Assembly (NCBI RefSeq): GCF_036059255.1
Contig: NZ_CP107947.1
Span: 7,130,001 to 7,194,000 of the forward strand
Length of the DNA: 64,000 bases
Source: Micromonospora sp. NBC_00389
GTDB lineage: Bacteria > Actinomycetota > Actinomycetes > Mycobacteriales > Micromonosporaceae
Direction of reading: 5' to 3'
Shown here: positions 46,188-54,458 of the stretch, one piece after another
Position numbering within the stretch: the first letter of the stretch is position 1
Layout: every line of letters begins with the position of its first letter
Position numbers and translations under genes: made by a program
Notes under the pieces: model-generated
The model's input: only the letters and a program-made list of their open reading frames with translations
Told to the model about the DNA's origin: nothing
The model's database searches: none

Positions 46188-47097
46188 CGCGCACCCCCCA
46201 GAAGTCCGACACCTGGTAGAAGCCGCCGGTGAAGGAGATCTGCCGGTGCAGGTAGTCCGCCTGGCGCGGGCAACGCTCGCCGAGGGTGGCCAGTTCCGCC
46301 CGGGACCGGGCGGTCAGCTCGGCCAGCCGCGTGTGCACCTGCGCCGGGTCGGCGACCAGCAGCAGCGCGTTCAGGTCACCCCACTCGGCGTCCCGGCCGT
46401 GCGTGGCCAGGTCGTTGACCAGCCGCAGCACCTGCTGCACGCCGCGCCCGACGGCCAGCAGGTCGGTCAGCTGGGCGAGGGTCTCGTCGTCGCCGGTGGC
46501 GATCCAGTGGGTGACGTTGACGAAGGAGCAGGCGAGGTTGTCGGCATTGTCCAGGTAACCGTCCAGGTCCGGCAGGCGCTGCCCGGTGGCCGGGTCGGTC
46601 GGCAGCTTCTTCCAGTCCCACTCGCGGGCCACGGCGGCGAGCATCCGGGCCAGTTCGTCGCGCCAGACCGGGCGCAGCCGGGCGAAGGCCGGCACGGCGG
46701 CAAGCTCGTCGCGCAGGTCGGCCAGCAGCCGCGCCAGGTGCCGCCCCGGTGGTGGCGTGCCGCCGTCGGCCACCGCCAGGCAGTCGGTCACCACCGCCCG
46801 GACGTCGTCCGCGGACTTGGCGAGGTAGTCGACCTGCCAGTCGGCGGCGAAGACCCAGAGCAGGGTACGGGTGGTGATCCGCAGCTCGGCGGCGGTGTGC
46901 CAGGGCGCGGTGAAGGCGATCGCGGTGGCCACCGAGCTGAGCAGCGCCGGGTCGAACGGCCCGGCCTCGAACAGCTCGGGGTGGGCGGCGGTGACGTCCT
47001 GCAGGTCGCGTACGCCCCGCACGGCGAGGGCGCTCACCCTGCCCTGCTCGGCGACGGCGTCCAGGTCGGCCCGCACCGGCCGCGGCGCCCCCGTCAC
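46180..47097 (-). CDS. Class I terpene synthase with atypical metal motifs
   Basis: 305 aa, the usual size of bacterial class I synthases. The first metal motif is FAADWQVDY near residue 84 (D-x3-D, not DDxxD). The second is VNDLATHGRDAEWGDLN near residue 226 (ND-x2-T-x3-D-A-E, not ND-x2-S-x3-E). It would ionise the cyclised diphosphate made by the neighbouring class II enzyme. GTG 47097 overlaps the P450 TGA. The longer frame upstream is antisense-like noise within the P450 gene. Confidence 0.82.
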   Translation of the reverse strand: MTGAPRPVRADLDAVAEQGRVSALAVRGVRDLQDVTAAHPELFEAGPFDPALLSSVATAIAFTAPWHTAAELRITTRTLLWVFAADWQVDYLAKSADDVRAVVTDCLAVADGGTPPPGRHLARLLADLRDELAAVPAFARLRPVWRDELARMLAAVAREWDWKKLPTDPATGQRLPDLDGYLDNADNLACSFVNVTHWIATGDDETLAQLTDLLAVGRGVQQVLRLVNDLATHGRDAEWGDLNALLLVADPAQVHTRLAELTARSRAELATLGERCPRQADYLHRQISFTGGFYQVSDFWGVRDE

Positions 47098-48485
47098 GAT
47101 ACGACCGGGCGCTCGACCGGGGTCAGGATCAGCTCGGCTCGCTGCTTGGGTTGCAGGGAGGCGCCCATCCGGGGCGTCAGGTCGACCGGGTGGCGCAGCC
47201 GGAAGCGGTAGCGGCTCAGCACGGTGCTGACGATGAGCTGCGCCTCCAGCAGGAACAGGTACTGCCCGAGGCACTGGTGCGGGCCGCCGCCGAACGGGAA
47301 GTAGGAGTAGCGGTAGGGCCGCCGGGGCCGCTCCGGGTCGAACCGCTCCGGGTCGAAGAGCTCCGGGTCGTCCCAGAACGTCGACATCCGCTGGGTGACG
47401 TACGGGCTGACCAGCACGGTCCCACCGGCCTTGATCCGCACCCCGCCCAGCACGTCGTCGCCGACCGCGGTCCGCGGGATCATCCAACCGGCCGGGTAGA
47501 GCCGCAACATCTCGTCGAGCACCATCCGGCCGTAGCGCAGCTCGGGCAGGTGCTCGCGGCGGACCTGGTCGCCGCCGACCACCCGCTCGATCTCGTCGGT
47601 CATCAGTTCGGCCACGTCGGGCCGGGACGACAGCACCGGCCAGAGCCAGGAGAGCAGGGCGATGGTGGTCTCGGTGGCGGTGGAGAACATCGCCACCACG
47701 TCGCCGCGGATCGCGTACTCGTCGGGGACCCGACCATCCGCCCGGGGCCTGCAGAGGGTCGAGATGATGTCGTCGCCGTCGGTGGGCCGGGCCCGGGCTT
47801 CCCGGATGATCGGCAGCACCACCTCGTCAATGGTCCGCACCGCCTCGCGGAACGGCCGGTCGCCGGGCATCGGCACCGCGTACGGCACGAAGGGCACCAG
47901 CAGGCGCGGGAGCATCGCGGTGGTGACGGTGTCCAGTGCGGCGCTGATGCGCAGCGCGTCCGGCACCGAGATCCGGTCGGCGAAGAGCACCCGCATGGTG
48001 GTGCGCAGCACGATCCGGGTCAGCTCGGCGCCGCCGTCGATCGGGCGCCCGTCCCGGGCCGGCTCCAGCCACTCGTCGACCGCCTCGTTGATCGCCTCGG
48101 CCATCTTGTCGACGAGCGTCTCGGCGCGCTTGGCGGTGAACAGCGGTTGCAGCGCGCCCCGGCTGGACTCCCAGACCTCGCCCTCGGCGACCAGGATGGC
48201 GTCGCCGACGATCCGGCGGACCGGCCGCCAGAGCAGGCCGTCCCCGTCGCGGGTGTAGTTGGCAACGTTGTCCCGCAGCACCCTCTGCAGGTGCTCCGGG
48301 TGACTGACCAGGTAGGGGCGAAACGAGCCGAGGTTCAGTCGGACGACTTCGCCGCCAGCGGCGTCCGCGAAGCCGACCAGCGCGCCGAGCGGGTCGCGGA
48401 CCATCGCGGGCAGGACGCGGCGGAGCGGGATCGTCCGGGGTTCGGTGCTGACGGGGGCGGGGCCGGCATCGGACACCTGGGACAT
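47094..48485 (-). CDS. Cytochrome P450, terpene operon
   Basis: 463 aa. Heme-binding loop FPFGGGPHQCLGQYL, ExxR in DEMLRLYP, I-helix STATETTIALLSW (the usual AGxxT is STATET), and an N-terminal region without a membrane anchor. It likely oxidises the diterpene scaffold. It is the first gene of the P450-class I-class II operon; the stop overlaps the synthase start (GTGA). ATG 48485 has GGAG eleven bases upstream; a GTG nine bases earlier is possible. Confidence 0.9.
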   Translation of the reverse strand: MSQVSDAGPAPVSTEPRTIPLRRVLPAMVRDPLGALVGFADAAGGEVVRLNLGSFRPYLVSHPEHLQRVLRDNVANYTRDGDGLLWRPVRRIVGDAILVAEGEVWESSRGALQPLFTAKRAETLVDKMAEAINEAVDEWLEPARDGRPIDGGAELTRIVLRTTMRVLFADRISVPDALRISAALDTVTTAMLPRLLVPFVPYAVPMPGDRPFREAVRTIDEVVLPIIREARARPTDGDDIISTLCRPRADGRVPDEYAIRGDVVAMFSTATETTIALLSWLWPVLSSRPDVAELMTDEIERVVGGDQVRREHLPELRYGRMVLDEMLRLYPAGWMIPRTAVGDDVLGGVRIKAGGTVLVSPYVTQRMSTFWDDPELFDPERFDPERPRRPYRYSYFPFGGGPHQCLGQYLFLLEAQLIVSTVLSRYRFRLRHPVDLTPRMGASLQPKQRAELILTPVERPVVS

Positions 48486-48886
48486 CGAAACCACGTCTCC
48501 TCGTCGTACCGCCGGCCGCAGCGGTCCACTTCGGCCGGTCGGGACTGTGGAACTTTCACCTTCTGGGCGACGGAAGCATCTCACCAAAAGCGGGGCACCT
48601 CCAGACCTGCGGCCAGTGAGATTCCACCGCCACGCCAGACCTCCGTCGATGGCACAGCCCTCTGTTAGTCCTGAGTGGATAGTCAGGACAGGCTCCGGCG
48701 CAGGTCGGGACGTGACCCACCCTGGCGGCCTGGTCGCGCCGGTCCGGTCGCCCCGCACCGCCGGGCGACCAGGACACCGGGACGGCCGCACGACGTCGCA
48801 CCGGCCGTGTCCGCGCCGGTGAGCGGGGACGCACCGGTACCCCCGAATCCGGGCGATGCCGGGCACCCTGTGCCAGGCTCTGTGGC
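48486..48886. other. Upstream region of the terpene operon
   Basis: 401 bases between the divergent P450 and DUF2630 genes. It has no credible CDS. An inverted repeat at 48668-48689 and AT-richer DNA around 48560-48690 suggest the operon promoter and a possible operator. Confidence 0.45.
48668..48689. promoter_or_regulatory. Inverted repeat GTCCTGA-N8-TCAGGAC
   Basis: GTCCTGA (48668-48674) and TCAGGAC (48683-48689) are exact complements with an 8-base spacer, a shape typical of dimeric regulator operators. It lies about 180 bases upstream of the P450 start. No cognate regulator is identified. Confidence 0.4.
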
Positions 48887-49135
48887 ATGGACGACAAGAC
48901 CATCCTGAACCGGATCTCCGAGCTGGTCGACGAGGAACACAAGCTGCGCGCGGCGGCCCAGGCCCACGAGTCGGGCACCGAGGGCGAGGCCAGCGAGCGG
49001 CTGCGCAACCTGGAAGAGTCCCTCGACCAGTGCTGGGACCTGCTGCGCCGCCGCCGGGCCGCCCGGCAGACCCACGGCGACCCGGATTCCCAGGGAGAAC
49101 GCCCCAAGCCCGAGGTGGAGCGCTACCTGCAGTGA
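48887..49135 (+). CDS. DUF2630 family protein
   Basis: 82 aa. MDDKTILNRISELVDEEHKL, a heptad-like helix and LDQCWDLLRRRRAARQTHGD identify DUF2630, a small actinobacterial helical protein of unknown function. It is probably cytoplasmic and coiled-coil. CAGGCT seven bases before the ATG is a weak leaderless -10 candidate. Confidence 0.88.
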   Translation: MDDKTILNRISELVDEEHKLRAAAQAHESGTEGEASERLRNLEESLDQCWDLLRRRRAARQTHGDPDSQGERPKPEVERYLQ

Positions 49136-49184
49136 CCCGCGCGGGCGGGTCGGACGGCCGACCCGGCCGTCCGACCCATCCCGG

Positions 49185-50117
49185 TCAGCGGACGCCCGCC
49201 TCGCGCAGCAGCTCCCCGGTCAGCACGCCGGGATCGGCCTGCTCAGCGGGCAGCCCACGGGCCACGAACCAGGCGCCCACCACCCGCACGTCGCGGGCCA
49301 GGAACTCGGGCCCCTGCGGGTTCGCCACCACGTCGACCACCTGCGGCAGGTCGATCACGACCAGCCGGCCCCGGTGCACGAGCAGGTTGTACGGCGACAG
49401 GTCGCCGTGCGCGTAGCCGGCCCGGGCCAGCACCCGCAGCGCCTCCACCAGTTGGGCCCAGAGGTCGCGCAGCTCGGCCGGGCCGGGTCGCAGCTGAGCC
49501 AGCCGGGGCGCGGCCTGCCCCGACTCGGCGTCGCCGACGAACTCCAGCATCAGCTCGGTGCCGCGTAGCTGCACCGGGTACGGCACGGCGATCCGGTCGT
49601 GCCCGGCGCCGATCTCCCAGAGCCGGGCCAGCGCGGCGAACTCGGCCGCCGCCCACTGCCCGGCGATCATCTGTCGGCCGAACGCCGTCCGGCCGGCCAT
49701 CGCCCGGTTCTCCCGGGAACGGCGCACCCGGCGGCCCTCCAGGTAGCCGGCATCCCGGTGGAACAGCCGGTGCTCGGCGTCCCGGTACCGCTTGACCGCC
49801 AGCAGGCAGGAACGGTCGGTATCGGGCACCGCCCGGCGGACCAGGTGTACGTCCGCTTCCTTGCCGGTCTTCAGCACACCCAACTCGGTGTCCTTGGCGG
49901 CCAACTCGGTGATCAGCCAGTCCGGGTACGGCTGCGGACCGTGCACGGCGTCGTCCCAGGACGACCAGCGCTCGCCGGTGTCCGGGTCAGGTTCGCCGTC
50001 CGGGTCGGCGGGCGGCTCGGCTGGCCGCCCGCGCTTCAGAAACTGCGGTTCGTCGTCGTCAAAGCGGCTCTTGCCGCGGCTCCGGCGCTCCAGCGCCGGA
50101 AGGTCATGATCGCGCAC
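49185..50117 (-). CDS. RIO-like serine/threonine kinase
   Basis: 310 aa. VLKTGKEADVHLV corresponds to the nucleotide loop and the Lys of AVKRYRD follows. The catalytic loop is YAHGDLSPYNLLVH and the metal motif VVIDLPQVVDV, as in RIO1-type kinases. An acidic disordered N-terminus (1-90) includes SRFDDDEPQFLKRGRP. Bacterial RIO-like kinases have unknown targets. I chose GTG 50117 because AAGGGA lies upstream; longer starts to 50237 give an unrelated basic sequence. Confidence 0.85.
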   Translation of the reverse strand: MRDHDLPALERRSRGKSRFDDDEPQFLKRGRPAEPPADPDGEPDPDTGERWSSWDDAVHGPQPYPDWLITELAAKDTELGVLKTGKEADVHLVRRAVPDTDRSCLLAVKRYRDAEHRLFHRDAGYLEGRRVRRSRENRAMAGRTAFGRQMIAGQWAAAEFAALARLWEIGAGHDRIAVPYPVQLRGTELMLEFVGDAESGQAAPRLAQLRPGPAELRDLWAQLVEALRVLARAGYAHGDLSPYNLLVHRGRLVVIDLPQVVDVVANPQGPEFLARDVRVVGAWFVARGLPAEQADPGVLTGELLREAGVR

Positions 50118-50339
50118 TGTGGTGAGGTTCCCTTGGTCGAGGCTGATGAAGGCAGCTGGAAGCGACCTGCGAAGACGGCCATGACCGACCCCCTCTCCTC
50201 GACCGGGCGCACGCCCGGGTGCACGATGCGCCGACAATGCTCGCTGCCGCCCCGGCAGGCGGTCAACCGAATTATTCGAGCGCCGCCCTGCCGGCCGGCG
50301 CGGTCCCGAGCGGCGGCAGAACGCGCGGCCGGCGACCCG
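50118..50339. other. Gap between HAD and RIO-kinase genes
   Basis: 222 bases with no convincing gene or terminator; it should hold the promoter of the RIO-kinase gene. Confidence 0.3.
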
Positions 50340-50984
50340 TCAGCCGGCGAGCACGGTGGCCACCGCGGCGATCAGCCCGTCCACGGTGCGGCTCGGCGCG
50401 AACCTGACGTCCGTCCAGGTACGCCCCCGGTGCAGCCAGACGCTGGGCAGCCCGACCGCGGCGGCACCGCCGATGTCCGCCTCCGGACTGTCACCGACCA
50501 CCCAGGCGCCGCGAAGCGGCATCCGGACCCGCTGCGCGGCGAGCGCGAAGATCCGCGGGTTGGGCTTGCTGACCCCGGCCTCCTCGGAGATCACCCAGTC
50601 GGCGACGTAGCGGTCCAGGCCGGTCTGGCGGATCTTGGCGTCCTCCACCCGTACCGTGCCGTTGCAGACCACCACCGGCACCCAGCCGGCGTCGTCGGCG
50701 ATCCGCAGCGCGCAGGCGGTCAGCGGATCGAGCCGGGTCTGCGCCACCACCCCGTCGTGCAGCTCCTCCACCAGGTCGATCGAGGGGATGCGCAGCTCGT
50801 AGCGGTCCCGGATGGCGTCGGCCAGATCCCAGCGATCGGTCAGCCCGTCGGCGTCGATCGAGATCAGCCAGTCGATGTCGGTGGAGGGCGCGCCGACGCC
50901 GTCCAGGAAGCGCTGACCCCAGCGGCGGAACGGCCCGGCCCGATCCAGCAGGGTGTTGTCCAGATCCAGCAGGAGCAGTGGCAC
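50340..50984 (-). CDS. HAD-family hydrolase
   Basis: 214 aa. Motif I LLDLDNTLLDR (nucleophile Asp), motif II VVVCNGT, motif III Lys in SKPNPRIF and motif IV VVGDSPEADIGGA. A typical small-molecule phosphatase of the HAD superfamily with a helical cap near residues 20-90. GTG start. It is separated from the nitrilase by 65 bases on the same strand; the substrate is unknown. Confidence 0.88.
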   Translation of the reverse strand: MPLLLLDLDNTLLDRAGPFRRWGQRFLDGVGAPSTDIDWLISIDADGLTDRWDLADAIRDRYELRIPSIDLVEELHDGVVAQTRLDPLTACALRIADDAGWVPVVVCNGTVRVEDAKIRQTGLDRYVADWVISEEAGVSKPNPRIFALAAQRVRMPLRGAWVVGDSPEADIGGAAAVGLPSVWLHRGRTWTDVRFAPSRTVDGLIAAVATVLAG

Positions 50985-51049
50985 TCGGGCACCCTACGGG
51001 ACCCACGTGTCCGCCAACAGATCCGGCCGGTATCGACCTGACGACGGGC

Positions 51050-51910
51050 TCAACCGGGCAGCGACACCCGCGGGCCGCCCTGGTGCGGCAGCCGATCGGC
51101 GAGCATCGAATGAGCCGCCCGGGTGGCCGCGAGCTCGGCCGGGTCCAGGGTCGCCACCAGTACCGAGGTGCCCTCGTCGGCACCCCGGGCCAGCACCCGT
51201 CCCTGCGGGTCGTAGATCGCCGCGCCGCCGTTGAACCGCCACGGGTCGGCGCCCCCGACCGCGTTGGCGAAGACCACGAACATGGTGTTGTCCAGGGCAC
51301 GAGCGGCGTAGTACAGGTCCCGGCGGTGCGCGGAGCCGGCCAGGTAGCCGCTGGGGCACAGGTAACCGTGTGCGCCATCGAGGGCGGCGGCGCGGGCGTG
51401 CTCGGGGAAGCAGCCGTCGTAGCAGATGCCCAGGCCGAGCCGCCAGTCGTCGACGAGCAGCGTGGCACCCCGCCCGCCGGGGCTGAACAGCTCGCGCTCG
51501 TCGCCCCACAGCTGCTGCTTGTCGTACCCGACGCGGACCGCGCCGGCACGGTCGACCACCAGCGCGGCGATGGTCCGCCGGCCGTCCGGGTGCCGGGCCG
51601 CGGCGCCGACCAGCACGGTGACGCCGGCCTCGCGCGCCGCGGCGCGCAGCGGGTCGAGCCGGGGGTCGGCGACCATTCCGGCCGGGTCGACCGCGACGTC
51701 GGTGCCGGCCGGGTCGGCGGCGAGGGCCGGCGGGTGGTACGCGCAGAGGTACAGCTCGGGCAGGACGGCCACCCGGGCGCCCTGCCCACCGGCCCGGCGG
51801 ACCAGGTCGGCGGCGGCGATCGCGTTGCCGGCGACGTCTCCGGGCGTCGGCGTTGCCTGGACGGTGGCCACGGTCAGCGGGGCGGCGGGCACGGTGCGGG
51901 GCGGGGTCAC
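51050..51910 (-). CDS. Carbon-nitrogen hydrolase (nitrilase superfamily)
   Basis: 286 aa. The Glu-Lys-Cys triad is in VLPELYLCAY (Glu), YDKQQLWGDE (Lys) and LGICYDGCFPE (Cys). It probably hydrolyses an amide or acts as an amidase, like many actinobacterial members. GTG 51910 is chosen because TACCAT lies six bases upstream on the minus strand with no SD (leaderless); the frame to 51946 would cover the shared promoter region. It is divergent from the AcnR-like gene. Confidence 0.88.
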   Translation of the reverse strand: MTPPRTVPAAPLTVATVQATPTPGDVAGNAIAAADLVRRAGGQGARVAVLPELYLCAYHPPALAADPAGTDVAVDPAGMVADPRLDPLRAAAREAGVTVLVGAAARHPDGRRTIAALVVDRAGAVRVGYDKQQLWGDERELFSPGGRGATLLVDDWRLGLGICYDGCFPEHARAAALDGAHGYLCPSGYLAGSAHRRDLYYAARALDNTMFVVFANAVGGADPWRFNGGAAIYDPQGRVLARGADEGTSVLVATLDPAELAATRAAHSMLADRLPHQGGPRVSLPG

Positions 51911-51916
51911 CGGGCG

Positions 51917-51922
51917 ATGGTA
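51917..51922 (-). promoter_or_regulatory. -10 element TACCAT of the nitrilase gene
   Basis: On the minus strand TACCAT is six bases before GTG 51910, consistent with a leaderless message. Confidence 0.5.
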
Positions 51923-51948
51923 GCGGTGACCCGCACCGGCCGGCATAC

Positions 51949-51968
51949 CAAGCCGTACGTACGGTTTG
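51949..51968. promoter_or_regulatory. Palindromic operator of the AcnR-like gene
   Basis: CAAGCCGTACGTACGGTTTG is a near-perfect 20-bp palindrome (one mismatched pair). It lies 32 bases before the TetR start and 39 bases from the divergent nitrilase start, where a TetR dimer could repress both. A 17/20 match lies upstream of acnA. Confidence 0.7.
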
Positions 51969-52000
51969 CATCACCGGGGGTGACCTGCAACGATCGACGC

Positions 52001-52573
52001 GTGCCCAGAGTAAGCCAGGATCAGCTCGACGCGCGCCGGCAGGAGATCCTCGCCGCCGCGCGCGCGTGTTTCGCCCGGCACGGTTACGAGGGGGCAACCG
52101 TACGCCGCCTCGAGGAGGCCACCGGGCTCTCCCGGGGCGCCATCTTCCACCACTTCCGGGACAAGGACTCGCTCTTCCTCGCCGTCGCCGAGGACGACGC
52201 GGCGGCCATGGTGGAGACGGTGGCCCGCAACGGTCTGGTGCAGGTGATGCGCGACCTGCTGGCCGGCGCGGTCTCCCCGGACACCACCGGCTGGCTCGGC
52301 AGCCAGTTGGAGGTCTCCCGCCGGCTGCGCACCGACCCGGCGTTCGCCAAGCGTTGGGCGGAGCGGTCCGCCGCGATCGCCGAGGCAACCCGGGACCGGC
52401 TGGCCCGCCAGCGCGACGCCGGGGTGCTGCGCGAGGACGTACCGATCGACGTGCTGGCCCAGTTCCTGGAGCTGGCCTACGACGGCCTGGTGCTGCACCT
52501 GGCGATGGGCCGGCCGGCCGGCGACCTGGGGCCCGTGCTTGACCTGGTCGAGGAGGCGGTCCGCCGCCGCTGA
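52001..52573 (+). CDS. acnR: TetR-family regulator, AcnR-like
   Basis: 190 aa. The N-terminal HTH (ARHGYEGATVRRLEEATGLS, RGAIFHHFRDKDSLFLAVA) and effector domain (NGLVQVMRDLL, LEVSRRLRTDPAFAKRW, VPIDVLAQFLELAYDG) closely follow corynebacterial AcnR, the repressor of aconitase. In Corynebacterium acnR lies beside acn; here acnA is about 13 kb away, but a shared operator links them. GTG 52001 is the only close in-frame start before the HTH and lies beyond the operator. Confidence 0.75.
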   Translation: MPRVSQDQLDARRQEILAAARACFARHGYEGATVRRLEEATGLSRGAIFHHFRDKDSLFLAVAEDDAAAMVETVARNGLVQVMRDLLAGAVSPDTTGWLGSQLEVSRRLRTDPAFAKRWAERSAAIAEATRDRLARQRDAGVLREDVPIDVLAQFLELAYDGLVLHLAMGRPAGDLGPVLDLVEEAVRRR

Positions 52574-52660
52574 GCGGTCCCGCCGCAACACCGGGGCGCC
52601 GACCGTGGCGGCGCTGCTCCACAATGGGGCCGCCGATCCCTCCGGCGACAGGAGCAGCCG

Positions 52661-53593
52661 ATGACCAACCTCGCCGCGTCGGGCGACACCTGGGGCATCC
52701 CCGGCCCGACCTTCCTCCGGCTCTACCTCGTAGCGACCGCCGTCATGATCGCGCTCGCGGTGTGGCACCGGGTCCGCCGGCCAGCCAACGCCCCGGACAC
52801 GGTGTCGGGGCCGCTCAGTCCCCAGGAGGCCGCATACCTCAACGGTGGTCCCCGCCTCGCGGTGCACGCCGCGGTCGGTGGCCTGCGCGGTGCTGGGGCG
52901 ATCGGTGTCGGCCCGGACCGCCGGCTGCTCGCCACCGGCTCGGCGCCGACCGGCCTCACCCCGCTGGACCAGGCGGTGTACTGGGCCGTCCATCAGCGCG
53001 CCCGAGCCGGTGAGCTGCCCCAGGACCAACGGGTCCGTACCGCGCTCAACCAGCTCCGCACCGGTCTCGAACAGCGTGGACTGCTGCTCAGCGACGAGCG
53101 GCGGGCCGCCTCCCGGCACTGGACCCTGGGCCTCGTCGGCCTGCTGGCGATCGGCGGGTACCGGCTCTTCGCCGGGCTGTCCAACGGGCGCTCGGTGGGC
53201 TACCTGGTGCTCACCATGGCCGCGATGCTGCCGGTGCTGCTGGTGCTGTGGCGGGCGCCGGTACGTACCCGGGCTGGTCGCGCCGCGCTGCGCGACCTGC
53301 GCCGCCAACACACCCACCTGGCCCCCGCCTCGTCCCCCGCGTACGCCACCTATGGCGCGGCCGGCGCCGCGATGGGCGTGGCACTGTTCGGCACCGCCTC
53401 GCTCTGGGCACTCGACCCGGGCTTCGCCGAGCAGGCCGAGATCCAGCGCCAGGCGGCGTCCGGCAGTGGCTGGTCGTCCGGCTCCAGCGGCGGGGATGGC
53501 GGTGGGGACAGCTCCGGCGGCGGCAGCTCCTGCGGCGGTGGCGGGTGCGGCGGTGGCGGCGGGTGCGGTGGTGGCGGCGGGTGCGGCGGATGA
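52661..53593 (+). CDS. TIGR04222 membrane protein with Cys/Gly-rich tail
   Basis: 310 aa. Transmembrane helices near 17-37, 163-179 and 187-203, a C-proximal helix around 235-250, and between them the TIGR04222 pattern (LSPQEAAYLNGGPRLAVHAA, GLTPLDQAVYWAV). The tail from about 265 is Gly/Ser-rich and ends in four cysteines spaced C-x4-C-x5-C-x5-C. The ATGA overlap with the DUF692 gene and the family's known association with DUF692 enzymes make this tail a likely modification site. SD AGGAGC precedes ATG 52661. Confidence 0.85.
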   Translation: MTNLAASGDTWGIPGPTFLRLYLVATAVMIALAVWHRVRRPANAPDTVSGPLSPQEAAYLNGGPRLAVHAAVGGLRGAGAIGVGPDRRLLATGSAPTGLTPLDQAVYWAVHQRARAGELPQDQRVRTALNQLRTGLEQRGLLLSDERRAASRHWTLGLVGLLAIGGYRLFAGLSNGRSVGYLVLTMAAMLPVLLVLWRAPVRTRAGRAALRDLRRQHTHLAPASSPAYATYGAAGAAMGVALFGTASLWALDPGFAEQAEIQRQAASGSGWSSGSSGGDGGGDSSGGGSSCGGGGCGGGGGCGGGGGCGG

Positions 53594-54408
53594 CCGGCCC
53601 GTCCGGCGTCGGCATCGGCTGGCGTCCGGAGATCGCAGGCTTCGTGGCCGAGCTGCCCGGGCTGCGCTTCGTCGAGGTGGTGGCCGAGTCGGTTTCCGCG
53701 ACCGGGCCCCTCCCGCCGGGCCTGGCGCAGCTGCGCGAGCGCGCGGTGACGGTCGTACCCCACGGGGTGCGGCTCTCCCTCGGCGGCACCGAGCCGGTCG
53801 ACCCCGCCCGGGTCGCCCACCTGGCCGCGGTGGCGCAGCGGGTCGACGCCCCGCTGGTCAGCGAGCACATCGCCTTCGTCCGGGCCGGCGGCCTGGAGGC
53901 CGGGCACCTGCTTCCGCTGCCGCGCAGCCGGGAGGCGGTCGACGTGGTCTGTGCCAACGTGGCCCGAGCGCAGGCAGAGCTGCCGGTGCCGATCGCCCTG
54001 GAACCGATCGCCGCGCTGGTCGACTGGCCCGACGACGAGCTGGACGAGGGGGACTTCCTCACCGAGATCCTGGACCGGACCGGGGCGCTGCTGCTGCTGG
54101 ACGTCGCCAACGTGTACGCCAACGCCCGCAACCGGGGCACCGACCCGCTCGCGCTGCTGGACCGGCTGCCACTGGACCGGGTCGGATACGCGCACGTGGC
54201 CGGCGGCGCCGAACACGGCGGCTTCTACCACGACACGCACACCGATGCGGTGCCCCCGGCGGTGCTGGAGCTGGTCGGCGCGCTCTGTGCCCGGCGACGA
54301 CCGCCGGCGCTGCTGCTGGAGCGCGACGGCGGGTACCCACCGGCAGCCGAGCTCCGCGCCGAGTTGGACGCCCTGGCCACCGCCGCGGGCTTCCCAGCCG
54401 TGACTTAA
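53590..54408 (+). CDS. DUF692 (MNIO) iron enzyme, truncated by IS insertion
   Basis: 272 aa. TIM-barrel DUF692 with putative iron ligands in VPHGVRLSL (H58), SEHIAF (about 92), ALEPIA (about 138), LLLDVANVYANA (about 171), YAHVAGG (about 202), HDTHTD and LLLERDGG (about 243). MNIO enzymes (MbnB, TglH, BufB, ChrH) oxidise cysteine-containing peptides. The stop TAA at 54406-54408 is at the IS edge. Removing the element would join codon GTG 54400 to the frame starting ACC GAC at 56108, restoring a DUF692 plus C-terminal domain fusion. The core barrel appears complete. Confidence 0.85.
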   Translation: MTGPSGVGIGWRPEIAGFVAELPGLRFVEVVAESVSATGPLPPGLAQLRERAVTVVPHGVRLSLGGTEPVDPARVAHLAAVAQRVDAPLVSEHIAFVRAGGLEAGHLLPLPRSREAVDVVCANVARAQAELPVPIALEPIAALVDWPDDELDEGDFLTEILDRTGALLLLDVANVYANARNRGTDPLALLDRLPLDRVGYAHVAGGAEHGGFYHDTHTDAVPPAVLELVGALCARRRPPALLLERDGGYPPAAELRAELDALATAAGFPAVT

Positions 54409-54458
54409 CGCTTCCCCACGGATGAAACCGGGGGATTTCCGGCTCGGACCGCATCCGA

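Noticed and set aside
44559..48485. Carotenoid or hopanoid cluster
   Set aside because: The cyclase lacks the squalene-hopene DxDDTA context and there are no phytoene or squalene synthases.
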